Shown here: piece after piece, positions 37,101 through 47,859 of the stretch
Layout: every line of letters starts with the position of its first letter
Position numbering within the stretch: position 1 is the first letter of the stretch
NCBI RefSeq assembly: GCF_021917145.1
Contig: NC_061082.1
Coordinates: forward strand, 12,126,237 to 12,190,236
DNA from: Hypomesus transpacificus
Taxonomy: Eukaryota > Chordata > Actinopteri > Osmeriformes > Osmeridae
Length of the DNA stretch: 64,000 nt
Reading direction: 5' to 3'
The notes under the pieces: generated by a model
The model's input: only the letters and a program-made list of their open reading frames with translations
Database searches by the model: none
What the model was told of the DNA's origin: nothing
Program-made: the position numbers and the translations under genes

Positions 37101-37553
37101 ACTCTCTCTTGGAAGTCGCTTTGGATAAAAGCGTCTGCTAAACGCATAAATGTAAATGTAATGTAAATGTCCATTTGGATTTCAAGGAATTGCTTTGTGT
37201 CCAACACCACACCGGTGGAGTCAAAATGTTCACCGGTATGTAGAGAACCCTGCAGTTGCACACTTTGAAATGATCCCTATATATGACCTATCACAACTTC
37301 TTACATGATAGGGTTATGACAATGTATGAACACCATTGGTACTGATGGGGGTTATGGACATATACTGTAACGCTGTTGGTAATGATGGAATGATGGAGTT
37401 AAGACAGTGAATTCAGAATATTGTCATTGGGAAAATGTGACAGAGGGTGTCTGTATTTTTCAGGTTGATGAGGTGGAAGAAGTTGAGCCATACGCTAGCT
37501 ATGTGCAGCGTGTAAACACCATCTACAACTCTTCTGACGACTTCTTTAAATAA
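31154..37553 (+). CDS. cd200r1: CD200 receptor 1-like inhibitory immunoglobulin receptor
   Basis: Type I membrane receptor that dampens myeloid activation on binding CD200 (family knowledge). Coding exons: 31154-31226, 32679-32756, 35287-35592, 36296-36583, 36793-36898, 37187-37235, 37464-37553; phases fit, 329 aa. Order: signal peptide (about 1-22), Ser/Thr/Asn-rich linker, V-type Ig domain with extra cysteines typical of CD200R (KLCQIS, NTCND, ALCNTT, YLCIPE), C-type Ig domain (YTAVCEAVRGKPAASITW, matching CD200R AVCKAVAGKPAAQISW), a membrane segment (IIVISVVTISIVMAVFGSIY) and a short tail. The tail EPYASYVQRVNTIYNSS aligns with mammalian QPYASYTEKNNPLY. The last two tyrosines are retained but the NPxY proline is lost. 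Convergent with the ligand gene 5 kb away. Confidence 0.87.
31227..32678 (+). other. cd200r1 intron 1
   Basis: Contains the fold-back element at 32072-32262. An open stretch at 31591-31830 ends in KQARIEMKEGKSVTLTFPL, which is reminiscent of the first strand of an Ig V domain but has no matching cysteine half. It could be a dead exon, with low certainty. Confidence 0.6.
32072..32262. mobile_element. Fold-back hAT-type MITE with perfect 8-bp target-site duplication
   Basis: 191 bp with about 80-bp inverted arms. The left end is CAGGGGTGTCGAACTCCGGT and the right end is its complement with few differences. It is flanked on both sides by ATTTACAT (32064-32071 and 32263-32270). The 8-bp duplication and CAGGGG ends indicate a hAT-type transposase in trans. 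Confidence 0.9.
33765..33842 (+). pseudogene. Relic of a duplicated cd200r1 V-domain exon
   Basis: ACTGATGATGGCCAAAACTC through CACAACCAATG closely matches 35417-35477 of the functional V exon (DGQN-NTC-GK-L-NTTN). The duplicate has no continuous frame on either side and lacks the flanking cysteine strands, so it is not a usable exon. Confidence 0.8.
34343..34458. mobile_element. 116-bp hAT MITE with perfect 8-bp target-site duplication
   Basis: The ends are CAGTGGTGGTTCTAGACA and its complement-like GTGTAGAACCGCCCCTG. It is flanked by TTCCTACC at 34335-34342 and again at 34459-34466. It interrupts the first unit of the tandem array that follows. Confidence 0.88.
34461..34650. repeat. Imperfect tandem repeat of 61-72 bp
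   Basis: CCTACCTGACATAATGAGCT and variants recur at 34461, 34522 and 34594. The flank left of the inserted MITE (34315-34342) belongs to the same array. Confidence 0.75.
35820..35960. repeat. Dispersed repeat shared with cfap91 intron 2
   Basis: TTTTGCATGCAGTATGCTAA and CAATTGGGACATAC match the repeat at about 26455-26600. It lies in the cd200r1 intron between the V and C domain exons. Confidence 0.6.
37108..37170 (+). mobile_element. SINE/LINE tail relic next to a cd200r1 exon
   Basis: TCGCTTTGGATAAAAGCGTC followed by TGCTAAACGC and TAAATG repeats. It ends 16 bp before the acceptor of the 49-bp cytoplasmic exon (37187). Confidence 0.75.
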
Positions 37554-38545
37554 AACACACATACATACACACACATGCTTAACCATACACTCCCCTTAGA
37601 TTTTGGAAGCTTATGAAACTATAATTGAATATAAAAAAAAAACAAGGAGAGCATCATAGACTTGCTGATAAATGTATTTTGATCAGAGTGGAAAAGTAGT
37701 TTACAGCCTGAGAACTGAGAAAGTGAGCCCAACTGTTCTGTTCCTCCTGAGAACCCTGGACTCGAGTGTGTGAAACTACCGGTGCTATGCTGAGGGTGTG
37801 TGGGATGTTTTCAGACAAATGTACGTGTCTGGTGCTAAAATATTCTAACACTCATTTTTGACTGATGACTGAGACCTTGTAATGATCAAGATATTCCTTC
37901 ACAACCGGAAGTGCACAGATGTTGAATTCACGTTATCTGTAAACATTAACACGCATACAGTATTTAACATACTATGTATACTATACAAATAAATGTTATA
38001 AATATAACAGATTAGGTCAAAATTGTGTGTCTACACCAAAAAGCAGGATTGATAACAATCATATACCTGTGAAACATAACATTTGCCAAACACAGTCACC
38101 AACAATGATATGCTAGCTAGCAATTGTATGGTCCACAACAGAATAACTAACTATTTTGCATTAGGCTTAACGGATAGGTAACTGAAAGCATACACAATTA
38201 TGCTTACCTCCAAAATTACCAGCCCAGCCTGTTTGGCAATGTTGTGGATGATGTAACATGGGCACCCATGGATGTAAATTTTACTAATTTTGGATGGGAT
38301 GTATCAAACTGTATATATCTTTCCTTGATTGGTATATGTGTGTTTTATCACCCAGTATTTTTACATTTTTAAATTCACATGGAAAAAGCTACTTCTTTTA
38401 AATTGCTGCCAGCTTCCCAATCAGCCATTTCCCCCCCTGCTTTCAAGGCTGCAATTCTCTTGTCTCTCAGCAGATGTCGCAGGGGTTCCTTTGCACAAGT
38501 TTGCATCAACTCCTGTGAATAGTTTACATGTATATTTAATAGCAT

Positions 38546-38602
38546 GGCAAATTAATTCAATCGATAACAAGGCAAATTAATTCAATCGATAACAAGGCAA
38601 AT
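38546..38602. repeat. 25-bp tandem repeat, 2.3 copies
   Basis: GGCAAATTAATTCAATCGAT plus AACAA, repeated perfectly. Confidence 0.95.
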
Positions 38603-41538
38603 ATGTAACATGACCTACTTTACCATGACTATTATAAATGGAAAAGAGAGAAAAAATAAGAGAGCCAGGAGAAACGGAAGAAAAAGAAGGAGCTGAGTGT
38701 CAGTTTCCTTAATATTTACAGTGCCCAGTATCATTCCCCCTACCTGCTTTAGTGAATACTATGCAGTCAGTATGTTTAATGATTACAGTTTAATAGATAT
38801 TTAGACATAAGACAATAGAGGGCAGGTACAGATGGTTACAAAACTGAACTATACAATACAACAATAAGACACCATAATACACAAATTCATAACATAATTA
38901 AAATGTCTCAAGTTTAGCCATAGGCAAAACCTTCCTTTGGCACGTCTGTAGGCTTTAGCCCCACCACCAACTGTAAGTGACGTGGAGGCTGTGGGGAAAC
39001 CGTCAGACCAGCAAAAGGGCAGTCGATCTTATGGTTCAAGACGCTTCTAAATAATAACAATGGCACTTACAGTTGACTTGGGCAGATCTAGTAGGACAGA
39101 AATACAATTTGAGAGATTATGAAGCTCAGCTGGAGATGAACAATGCATCCTGGATTGGTTCGTTGAGGGAGGGTTGTGTCGCTGAATTGGCTTTTAACCA
39201 ACCAACCTGGAGGCCTCAACAGAGATACATGCTGACCTCTAGTGGAGAAATAGTATTCTGTCAATGTTCATTCCCTCTTGTAGTTTTTTTCTCCAACTGA
39301 CAGTGCTCGGAGGTCAGCCTCAGACCTACTTGCTACAACCTACTTGCAGGTGTCATAGAGGCCCTGTTTGTGCTGGAGACTGGGACGTTGTGCTAAGCTA
39401 ACTCTTATCAAAACTCTTTCAAGGAAGACCTCTATTTAATTGGAGATTTGAAATGTAGCCTCCAACAAGTGGAGTCTGTTCACCTATGTGGATGTGCTGA
39501 AGCTTTCTCTTGGCTTTGTCGGAAATCACAGTTACTGTGTTTGTAATTAGTGGCAAAACCGTCATAAAAAAACAAAGCCAACCAAAAAAACAAGGACACA
39601 CACATTCATGTTTCTTCTTGAGGAAATACTATGTAGTTATAGAGAATAATATATAATAACAGTAACAATATTTCAACAAAAGCTTCATTTAATTGGAATT
39701 CAGAGATGTAAATGTAATCCCTCAAAATGGCTCTTTCTTTTCCTGTAATTACCACACAGGGCACACACTCAGCGCCTACACCCATAGCTGGCCTCACTGC
39801 ATTATCTCTGAAACCCGGTGCACACTGGTATCTGTGTGTGTTGTCCTTAGAAGACAAAGCCCTTCAGAGGACATGCACAAGGAGAGAGTCAGGAGTGAAA
39901 GCTGGGATGAGGAGGCAGTATATGAGGCATGACTGCTTCCAGACTGAGGTCACTCAGTGACCATGTGACCTTATCCCCCTTGAATTCCATCCCCATCACT
40001 ATGATATCCCTGATGAAAAAAAGCAGTAGTACACTTTACTGTGCACTGCTGAAGTTTGGACAATGGAGTGATCTGATTTGCTCAGAAGTAAACATTACTA
40101 GCTTTATTTTGGTACCATAATCCACTCAACATGTCAAGCCTACACACACACGCTCAGCTCACAATCAAACAAAGAGCTGTGTGTGTACGTGTGTGTGCCG
40201 GAGGGGGGGGGGGGAGAGGGGGCATTTATATACTTGAACTCAAAGATCAACGGGGACATTTGCAACTGTGTGTGTGTTTGTGTGTGAGAGACACCTTGAG
40301 AGAGCGCGATATAGAGGTAGATTGAAGGGAGAGTGTGTTTGATCTCCCAAACAATTCCTCTAGCCCCGACAAAGGATTACACACCATTTGAACAAAGTGC
40401 AAATGTGCATTATTTCTTCACCAAAGCCAGATGATGGGAGAGGAATTTTACTTTGACACAGCCAATTCAGTCGGATCAACCTTGATGCAGTCCTCAAGCA
40501 AGATCACACGCTCAAAACAAAAACAATTTGAGGTCAATGGTTTTTTTCTGTCTCAAGCAGAATAGTTTTTAAATATCGTAAAGAATTGTAAGCTTTCTCA
40601 GTCATTTATTGATATTTATCAAGCAACAGCATTTATCTTCATATGGGGGCTTTAACCATGGGTATCAATGAGCTATTCAGTGTGTCAGCACGCTTAGGAA
40701 AACAGGACACACATGGAAACCACGGTCCCTCCACACACATATTGAATGCTTTAGACACATCAAAAATGACATTGACAGGGAAATACACAGTTTCTCATAC
40801 TAATAAACATGAGCTTGTGGTGTGTGTATACCACACATCTACAAATAGATATTACACCATGCACATGAAGCATGAGTCAAACGTGAAAAATGAATGGATA
40901 ATATACTAAAAAACATAAAATTGTATAGTAACTGTCTAGACACTCGCAGACACACACAACTAAGCGTTTACAATTGGCAACTAGCTGGCCAGACACATTT
41001 ATAATCCATTCCACCCTTGGCGCCTGTAGGACGTGACCATAGCGTCAGTTTCAGAGAATCTGATCAAACCATCTGACCATGGAATCTAACCAAATTCTCA
41101 TGCACACACTCAGTTATTAGCTCCCCTCGAAACACAAATGATATCTAGTGTATGATATTGCAAGATATTTACACCGGACAAAAACTGTAACCCCAAAACT
41201 CCTCAGTTAAAAAATAATTCTAACCAGGGTATAAAAATTAAAAGGTGTATTGAAATATTAAAGTCTACAAGTATCATTATGGACTAGCTGGGGATTGAGA
41301 GTAATTCTGTCATTTAGGAGTAGAGGTAAACGGAGGGTATCATTGATGTTTGGGTCTGTCAAGCGCTCCAGTGATGTTGGTCTTGATTGTAGTGTAGTGT
41401 GCTGTATATGTCTTCTGATGTGATGTCATCCTCTCCCTTTCCTGTCTTTTTCCCCACAGTTGATAAAGCTGAAGTTGATTGGTTCGTGTAATCCCCCTCT
41501 CTACCTATTTCAAACGTTGTCTCAAATGACAACTCAGT

Positions 41539-41542
41539 CTGA

Positions 41543-41622
<80 letters not shown>

Positions 41623-41632
41623 AAGGGAGGAA
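41539..41632. repeat. (GA)n microsatellite
   Basis: About 90 bp of GA dinucleotides with few interruptions. Confidence 0.95.
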
Positions 41633-42773
41633 AATCCCAACATTCAGAGACCAGGTTAGATTGAGGTCAGAGCTAATTTACTGGGTAATTCAGTGGTCCA
41701 GAAAACCATAGAATGCATCAAGTTCAGGCATTTTAATCAGGTTTCCACCCAAAATCTAAAATGGTCTGCCAAACTGCATGAAACAACGCCAGAGAACGAA
41801 TAGCCCTGATACTGTGCTCTGGGAGGTGTAAGGGTCAAAACACAGCCGTTCAGAATTAGAATGAAATGCATAAGTTAAAGTTATGCTTTTTAATAGTTAT
41901 TTCTGTGTCTGTCCATCCATACATTACATGTATCTGTCTGTATGGCTGTGACACTGGTTCAGCTAGCTAAACCATTAAGCCATTGTCTTCACGCTATAGG
42001 TATTACCTTCCCCTACACATGCATGCAGACACACACATGCAAGCTGAAGCAGCATCCTATTCTCTTGGCCCTCCTTAGGATGGATCTCCATCTATAAATG
42101 AGTTTATAGCACAAAAAGCAGGGAAACAATATCAGCTTTGTATAACAAGAGTCCTAAAGAAGCACTGACGCAATCCAGCTGTAGAAAATTATGGCCTTGA
42201 CAACCAATTACGTTCTCAGAATAGCCAGGTCAGCAAGGTAAAATTAATCACATACTATGTTTCTCCTGTCCTCCTCTGAACAAGGGAGAGTGTAAAAAGT
42301 ATGTATACAATTTCTGAAGGATGTTAAAGGCAGGTAGTTTTACAAAACTAGCTATTTTGGCTTGAGTTTGAAAGTACCCAAGCCAAAACAACACACCCCC
42401 TCCCTTCAAAGCCACTCCCCCAAAACCAATGAACGCTGTCCCTGACTACTGCAATGAGTGCACAGACAGGTAGGAGACAGGCAAGTAGCTCCTCCATTCA
42501 TTGCATTTGGTCCGAATGCAATGATAGGTTGTGTTTGTTACAGTCCGGCTATGTACACAGACATTGGATTTATTTTATTTTACTGTCAGAGCATTTGATT
42601 TATTGATTACTATCAGAATGTGACGTTTATTTCAGCAATAATGACAAAAGTGTTTCTCAAAACATTACCTACCCTGCCTTTAAGCTCATGTGTTTCTATG
42701 TTTTCTGTAGACATGCATGTGTCGGTCAGCACATCAGATAGCCAGTCAGTTAGTCAGCCGGTCAGTCAGCCAG

Positions 42774-45700
42774 TCACTCACCCTCTTTGCGTAGGAAACA
42801 CTTCCAGAGGCAGAAGCAGAGGCTCATAACCAGCAGAGCTGCAACTGTTGTAACTGAGATAAGGATAGTGAGAGCTGTCCCAACTAGAGAGAGAGAAAGA
42901 GAACAAATAGTTTAGGCACTTGTTGTTCTTGGATGTAATTTATTTAGCCTAAGAATTATAAGCTGCTTCAACATAGAGTACCTTGTTTTAACCATGTGTA
43001 ATTCATTGTAATTTATCAGAAGTTTAGAACATTTCGGATTTGCTGTGAAACAATCTCTCTCACTGTGTGCATGTGTGTATGTGTGCGTGTGTCCACAATA
43101 GGCCTCTGTATGAGAATTGTTGTAGTCTTGGCTAGTCTCAAACCAAGACTACAGCATGTATCAATCTATTGTGATCTAAGTGTTATAAAGTTTAGGCTTT
43201 TTACTGGCTGCATCGGACTACTTATTCCAGAAACAGGTCAGTTTAAGACAATCTGAGGCCGAGGCCAGTTGAGATATGGTTCCTCCCAAACTCTTCCCTT
43301 ATGTGTGTGAGCGTGTGTGTGAAACCCCTAGCTTGAACTCACTCTTGGTATTCATAGATACAGCGATAGGAGACTCTAAGCCCTTATGATGGACCAGGCA
43401 TTTGATGGAGACGTCCTTCAGGAGCCCTGTTCGGACGGTGAGAGTGCTGATGACCAGGGTTGTCCCGTCCCCTTGGGCCAGTTGGGAGGTCACAGGCGGC
43501 CCGATGGTGCGGTTGTCTCTCTCCACGTTCCATACAATCTCTGCAGGAGGGCGGGATTGGGAGGTGCAGTTGGCCTCGATCACCCCTGGAGACACTGTCT
43601 TGTAGCTCACATGGGGCTTGGGCAGCACTGGGGAACCACACACACACACACACAGTTAAACATTATATACAGCACAGATATATACACACTCTGCACTAAA
43701 TCTCACTTACAGTGTAACTGAATAGTTGAAACAACAGTCTTTGCACTGTGGATATCTAAGGCAGGATTATGCCATGGCTCCACTTTGTCTCAAGATTCTA
43801 GTTCTTGTAGCTACAACCCGGTGTGAAGGCATACACCACAAGGCCTCAGTCTGAGGAATGTTGCTTCTTGCATAGTTGGGATCCATATGCAAAGCCTTGC
43901 CTCTGTTTTCAATTCTCTGTCCTCAGAGCAGGGGGAGGAATGTTGTTCAATGGAATTGAGAATATTTGAGTTGGCTAGCAGAAAGAGGGCAGATCTGTCC
44001 AAAAATCTGCTCTGTATCCCACTATCTACAATCTTCAGCTCTTTTTTGTAGAGAACTGTCCTCTATAAACGTCTGATCTCCTGTTCCAGAGAACCATCAG
44101 TACCTTAGTGAACCTCCACCGTCAAGCCATCTGGTTTAGAACTATGGCAGATGAAGGAGCACTTTTGACAACTGAGGACAGATGAACTACTGTACTACTG
44201 CCTGACACACCCACGCTCTCTAAGCCCCATGGTTCCTCTCCAGGCCGAGGCCTGAAAAAGGGAGGATAAGGATGAGAATATAATATAATCTGTTTGGCTA
44301 GAGGAACAGCTTACCCTTCAGACCAACACAGTGTTGTGGTGGGAATCCAGCATTGATACAGGAAAGAGGGGGGGAGGTGACTGAGAGCAAGAAACAAGTA
44401 AGAGGGAAGAGAGAGGGAGTCCGCGTGCCGAGCAAGAGAGAGCGAGAGAGAGCGAGAGACAGAGAGAGGGAGAAAGAGAGACGCAGTCGAAGAGAGAGAG
44501 AGAGAGCAAAGAGGGAAGCACTGTCTACGGCCAACAGTGACACAGTCAGCCTGGTGCCATTCTCTCCCTCAACCCTTCGCTCACCCCACCATTCCATCTC
44601 TTTCTCCCTGCTCACCAATGAGCCCTTTCTCTTGCAGAACTGTCAGCCTGAGTTTCATGTTCTAGTTAATTACACATAACACCAGCAAACACATCACACC
44701 CAAACCCATGCCACCAAACACAGACATGCTGCTGTCCTCTTTTTAAATATCAAATATCAGATATATACTCCAACTATTCCAGTCCTAGCCATGATCCGGT
44801 CATAGCTCTACTAAATTGCTGTCCTGCTCCTCCTCCTCCCAGCTCCTCAGAGAAGACTGCAGGTGTCTCCCCTCAGGCCCCAGCCATATCTGTCAGCTTC
44901 AGAACAAGGAGATCCCAGACACATTTTCTTCCTCCTCCTCTTTTCTGTCCCAGAGCAGCCTGTGCATGGGACCCCAGGCCCCAGCCCAGCCATGACATAC
45001 AGTCACTCAGGGAGCATGATACACTCGAGCGCTGCACTGCCATCAATTACACTGATCCTGGATCCCCAGGTGCTGCACTTGAATCTGACTATCTTTTGCA
45101 TTACTGCAATGTGTTTGCAATTTTGTAACTATTTGAGCTATATAATAATGTACTATATTTTGTCACCATGTTTATGTACTGTGTTACTTTTATGCCATGC
45201 ATATTACAATTACATTTACATTTAGTCGTACATTTAGCAGACGCTCTTATCCAGAGCGACTTACAGTAAGTACAGGGACATTCCCCCCCGAGGCAAGTAG
45301 GGTGAAGTGCCTTGCCCAAGGAAACAACGTCATTTGGCACGGCGGGGAATCGATCGAACAACCTTCTGATTACTAGCCCGACTCCCTCACCGCTCAGCCA
45401 TCTGTCTCCCACGATGTTCCTATCTCTCCGTCCTTACACCAATTTTGGGTTAGGGTTAGCCACAGCCCTGCTTTCGTTGCCAATGCTATTTGTTGTCTTA
45501 TGACAATACGTCCAACTGAATAGAATGTGCATGTTGGACAATCATAATGACGCCTTTTAGCGCACGGCCAATCTGATACCAGATCAGGACCGCCTCCAAC
45601 CCCCTGCCCCCACGGCTTCAATAAGGCCAAATATGCAGACAAACAAACTATCTTCTCTAAGCCATGAAGGGAAACATCCCACTGCTGTTACCTGATCCTA

Positions 45701-47859
45701 CATGAGTATTGCAAGTACTATAGACAGGAATAACACTGCAGCTACATAGGCCTGTGAGAGTCATTATCCAGCATGGAGCCAGTGGACACACCCTCAGACT
45801 GGCTCTTAACTCGGCGCAGAAGGGAAACAGACGCCATTCACTGTTTAGTTATACAGCCCTTTTCCACGCTATAACATTTTTAGAGGTGAAGGAAGGAGGA
45901 TAGTTGTTTACATACTAAAAAAACTGAACCCCAATGGCCAAAAACCATTACTAGACCACTCACAGTCATTATATTCATCCTCAATATGTTCATCGTCATT
46001 ACCACTATCATTATCTTCATCATCAATGAATAATGTTCACCATCATCATCATCATCATCATCATCACAACCACTAATACCATCATCTCCATTATCATAAT
46101 CATCCCCCCACCCATAGTTACCATAGACAGAGAGGCAGGAAGTTGCGGTCTTAGTACCCTCAGGGTAGGTGTGGTACTGGCAGGTATAGCAGCCCTCGTC
46201 CTGGGTGCTGACAGGCTGGAGGGTGAGCTGGCTGTTGGACAGGGAGGCGCTGAGCCAGACCCTGCCCTGGAAGGGGGGCTCGATCATTGGGTCGCTGCGC
46301 TTGGCGTAGGAGGCTATTTCACCTGAGTCCCCTTGCTCGACTGTCCTCTTCCACAGAACTTGCTGGACCTTTTCAGGCAGGCCATAGGAGCAAGAAAGCG
46401 ACGCCTGTTTGCCACTCACTGCTGTCTTGTTACCCTCAGATGTGAGACGAGCTGGGGGAAAAGAGAAAGACAGGGGAAGAGAGTGAGGGGGAGAAAGGGA
46501 GAGGGAGGAATCTGAACGTTGGTACAAGGTGGGAACAGAACACGGAGATACACACAGATTAGCTGACATTAGCTCAAGTGTCTGAAACAGCTGCTTTCGC
46601 TTTACTGAACAATCCCTCTCTCCAACCTCAGTGGCTACACTGGGATCCATTCCTCTGCATTCCTTTTCTTTCCATAACCCCAAGATCCGAGCTCTAGGCG
46701 ACTGTTCTCTCTCGCACACACGTGTACACACACACAGACACACGTGCTAACTCAAAGGTGGGAACAAAGTGTGGCACCAAAGAGAAAGACGAATGGCATC
46801 GGAGCAAATGATTTAGGACCATCAGCGAATCTAATTATAGATCTAATGTGAACACACTGGTCTAACTCGGCCTTGTCCTCTCTCTTTCTTTGGCCCTCTA
46901 TATTACCTCCATCATTATCTACAGCATCGCCTCCATCAATAGCTGTCACCACAAGTACCATCTATCACCACCACAACTGCCTATCTCCGGCGTCATTATC
47001 TACAGTGTCACCCCCATCACCGCCCATCAATCAGCCGACACCGCCCTACCCCGCTTTGCTCCTGTCGATTGTGTCTTCATTGTGTAAAGAGAACCCTTGA
47101 CCCCCCAGCCCCGGGCCAGACTGTATGTTCTCACAGGTGACGGTGAGGCAGGTGCGTCCCTCCTCGGATCCGACTGGATGCAGGTCAAAGATGCATGTGT
47201 AGCAGCCCTCATCCCTGAAGCCCACCCTGCGGATGGTGATGGCGGAGGAGTCCTTGGTGGAGCGGGCCAGCTGCACGTGCTGCTGCCCGCTCACGCTGTC
47301 AACCTGGCCCGGCTGATGGGAGAGCAGTGTTTGGTTCTTAACATCCAGCCAGCGGACCTGCCTCACAGCATCACCCCGGACCCCGGACACACTGCAGGTC
47401 AGGGTGAAGGGCTGCTCGACTGGTGCCTCCAACTGGGGTGGAGCTACCACCCTACCTGAGATATACAGAACAAAGATCAAATAAAACGTTATTAAACCCA
47501 AAGAAAATTATTGTGCCAGAAATTGCTGGAAGGTTACAACATTGCTCAGTAATAACAACAATGCGTAAGTATAATAAATTAAGTAATAATAAAAAAAGGT
47601 ATATATATAAAACGTATATATATATAATAAATATAAAGTGTATAACGTGGTAAATGCTAAGGAAGTAAAGGATGAAGGTAATACTGCACAATACGTATCT
47701 CCAACGGTCTCTATTATTCACGCTTTTCATTTCTTTGGTTCAACACAGGTTTCACTTTTTGTATTGCGGACACGTACCCTGCAGTCTGGCCACCAGTAAT
47801 AAGGACATACACAGCTGCAGGCATCTCTTCAAGTCGGCCTCACACATCATCGTCTCCAT
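42774..47859 (-). CDS. cd200: CD200 (OX-2)-like membrane glycoprotein with two V-type Ig domains
   Basis: Ligand of the CD200 receptor (family knowledge). Coding exons, 5' to 3': 47859-47778 (signal peptide), 47455-47135 (V1), 46451-46122 (V2), 43627-43343 (C-type), 42883-42774 (membrane). All domain exons are phase 1, so V1-V2-C splices in frame: 375 aa. V1 has LTCSVSG and [14 protein letters not shown]2 has LSCSYGLP and [14 protein letters not shown] domain: [26 protein letters not shown] and IKCLVHHKG, aligning with mammalian CD200 domain 2. Membrane segment [20 protein letters not shown], then a short basic tail. The in-frame TGA is at 42776-42774, but GGTGAGTG at 42782-42775 is a good donor, so the last residues are uncertain. 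Mammalian CD200 has only one V domain. Start choice is between ATGs at 47859 and 47850. Confidence 0.82.
43628..46121 (-). other. cd200 intron with SINE and GA tract
   Basis: About 2.5 kb between the V2 and C-domain exons. It contains a purine-rich tract (44400-44515), a SINE (45206-45410) and (ATC/ATG)n near 46035-46070. No exon was recognised. Confidence 0.7.
45206..45410 (-). mobile_element. tRNA-derived SINE (copy 4), in cd200 intron
   Basis: Reverse-oriented: TTTAGCAGACGCTCTTATCC tail, GGAATCGATCGAACAACC middle, and a tRNA-like head ending CACCGCTCAGCCATCTGTCT. Confidence 0.9.

Larger units (their letters stand above)
37554..42773. other. Convergent interval between cd200r1 and cd200
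   Basis: Contains the cd200r1 3' UTR (an AATAAA lies near 37988), a 25-bp tandem repeat at 38546-38602, CA and GA microsatellites and AT-rich DNA. No gene was recognised. A short last exon of cd200 may be hidden here if the donor at 42781 is used. Confidence 0.6.

Noticed and set aside
45880-46743. 287-codon open frame including an Asp-rich tail
   Set aside because: Only the part between 46451 and 46122 is a real exon (V2 of cd200); the rest is read-through into introns and an ATC repeat.
46873-47100. Short + strand open frames rich in Pro, Ser and Ile
   Set aside because: They come from CACCATCA-like simple sequence next to a cd200 exon on the other strand and have no recognisable domain.
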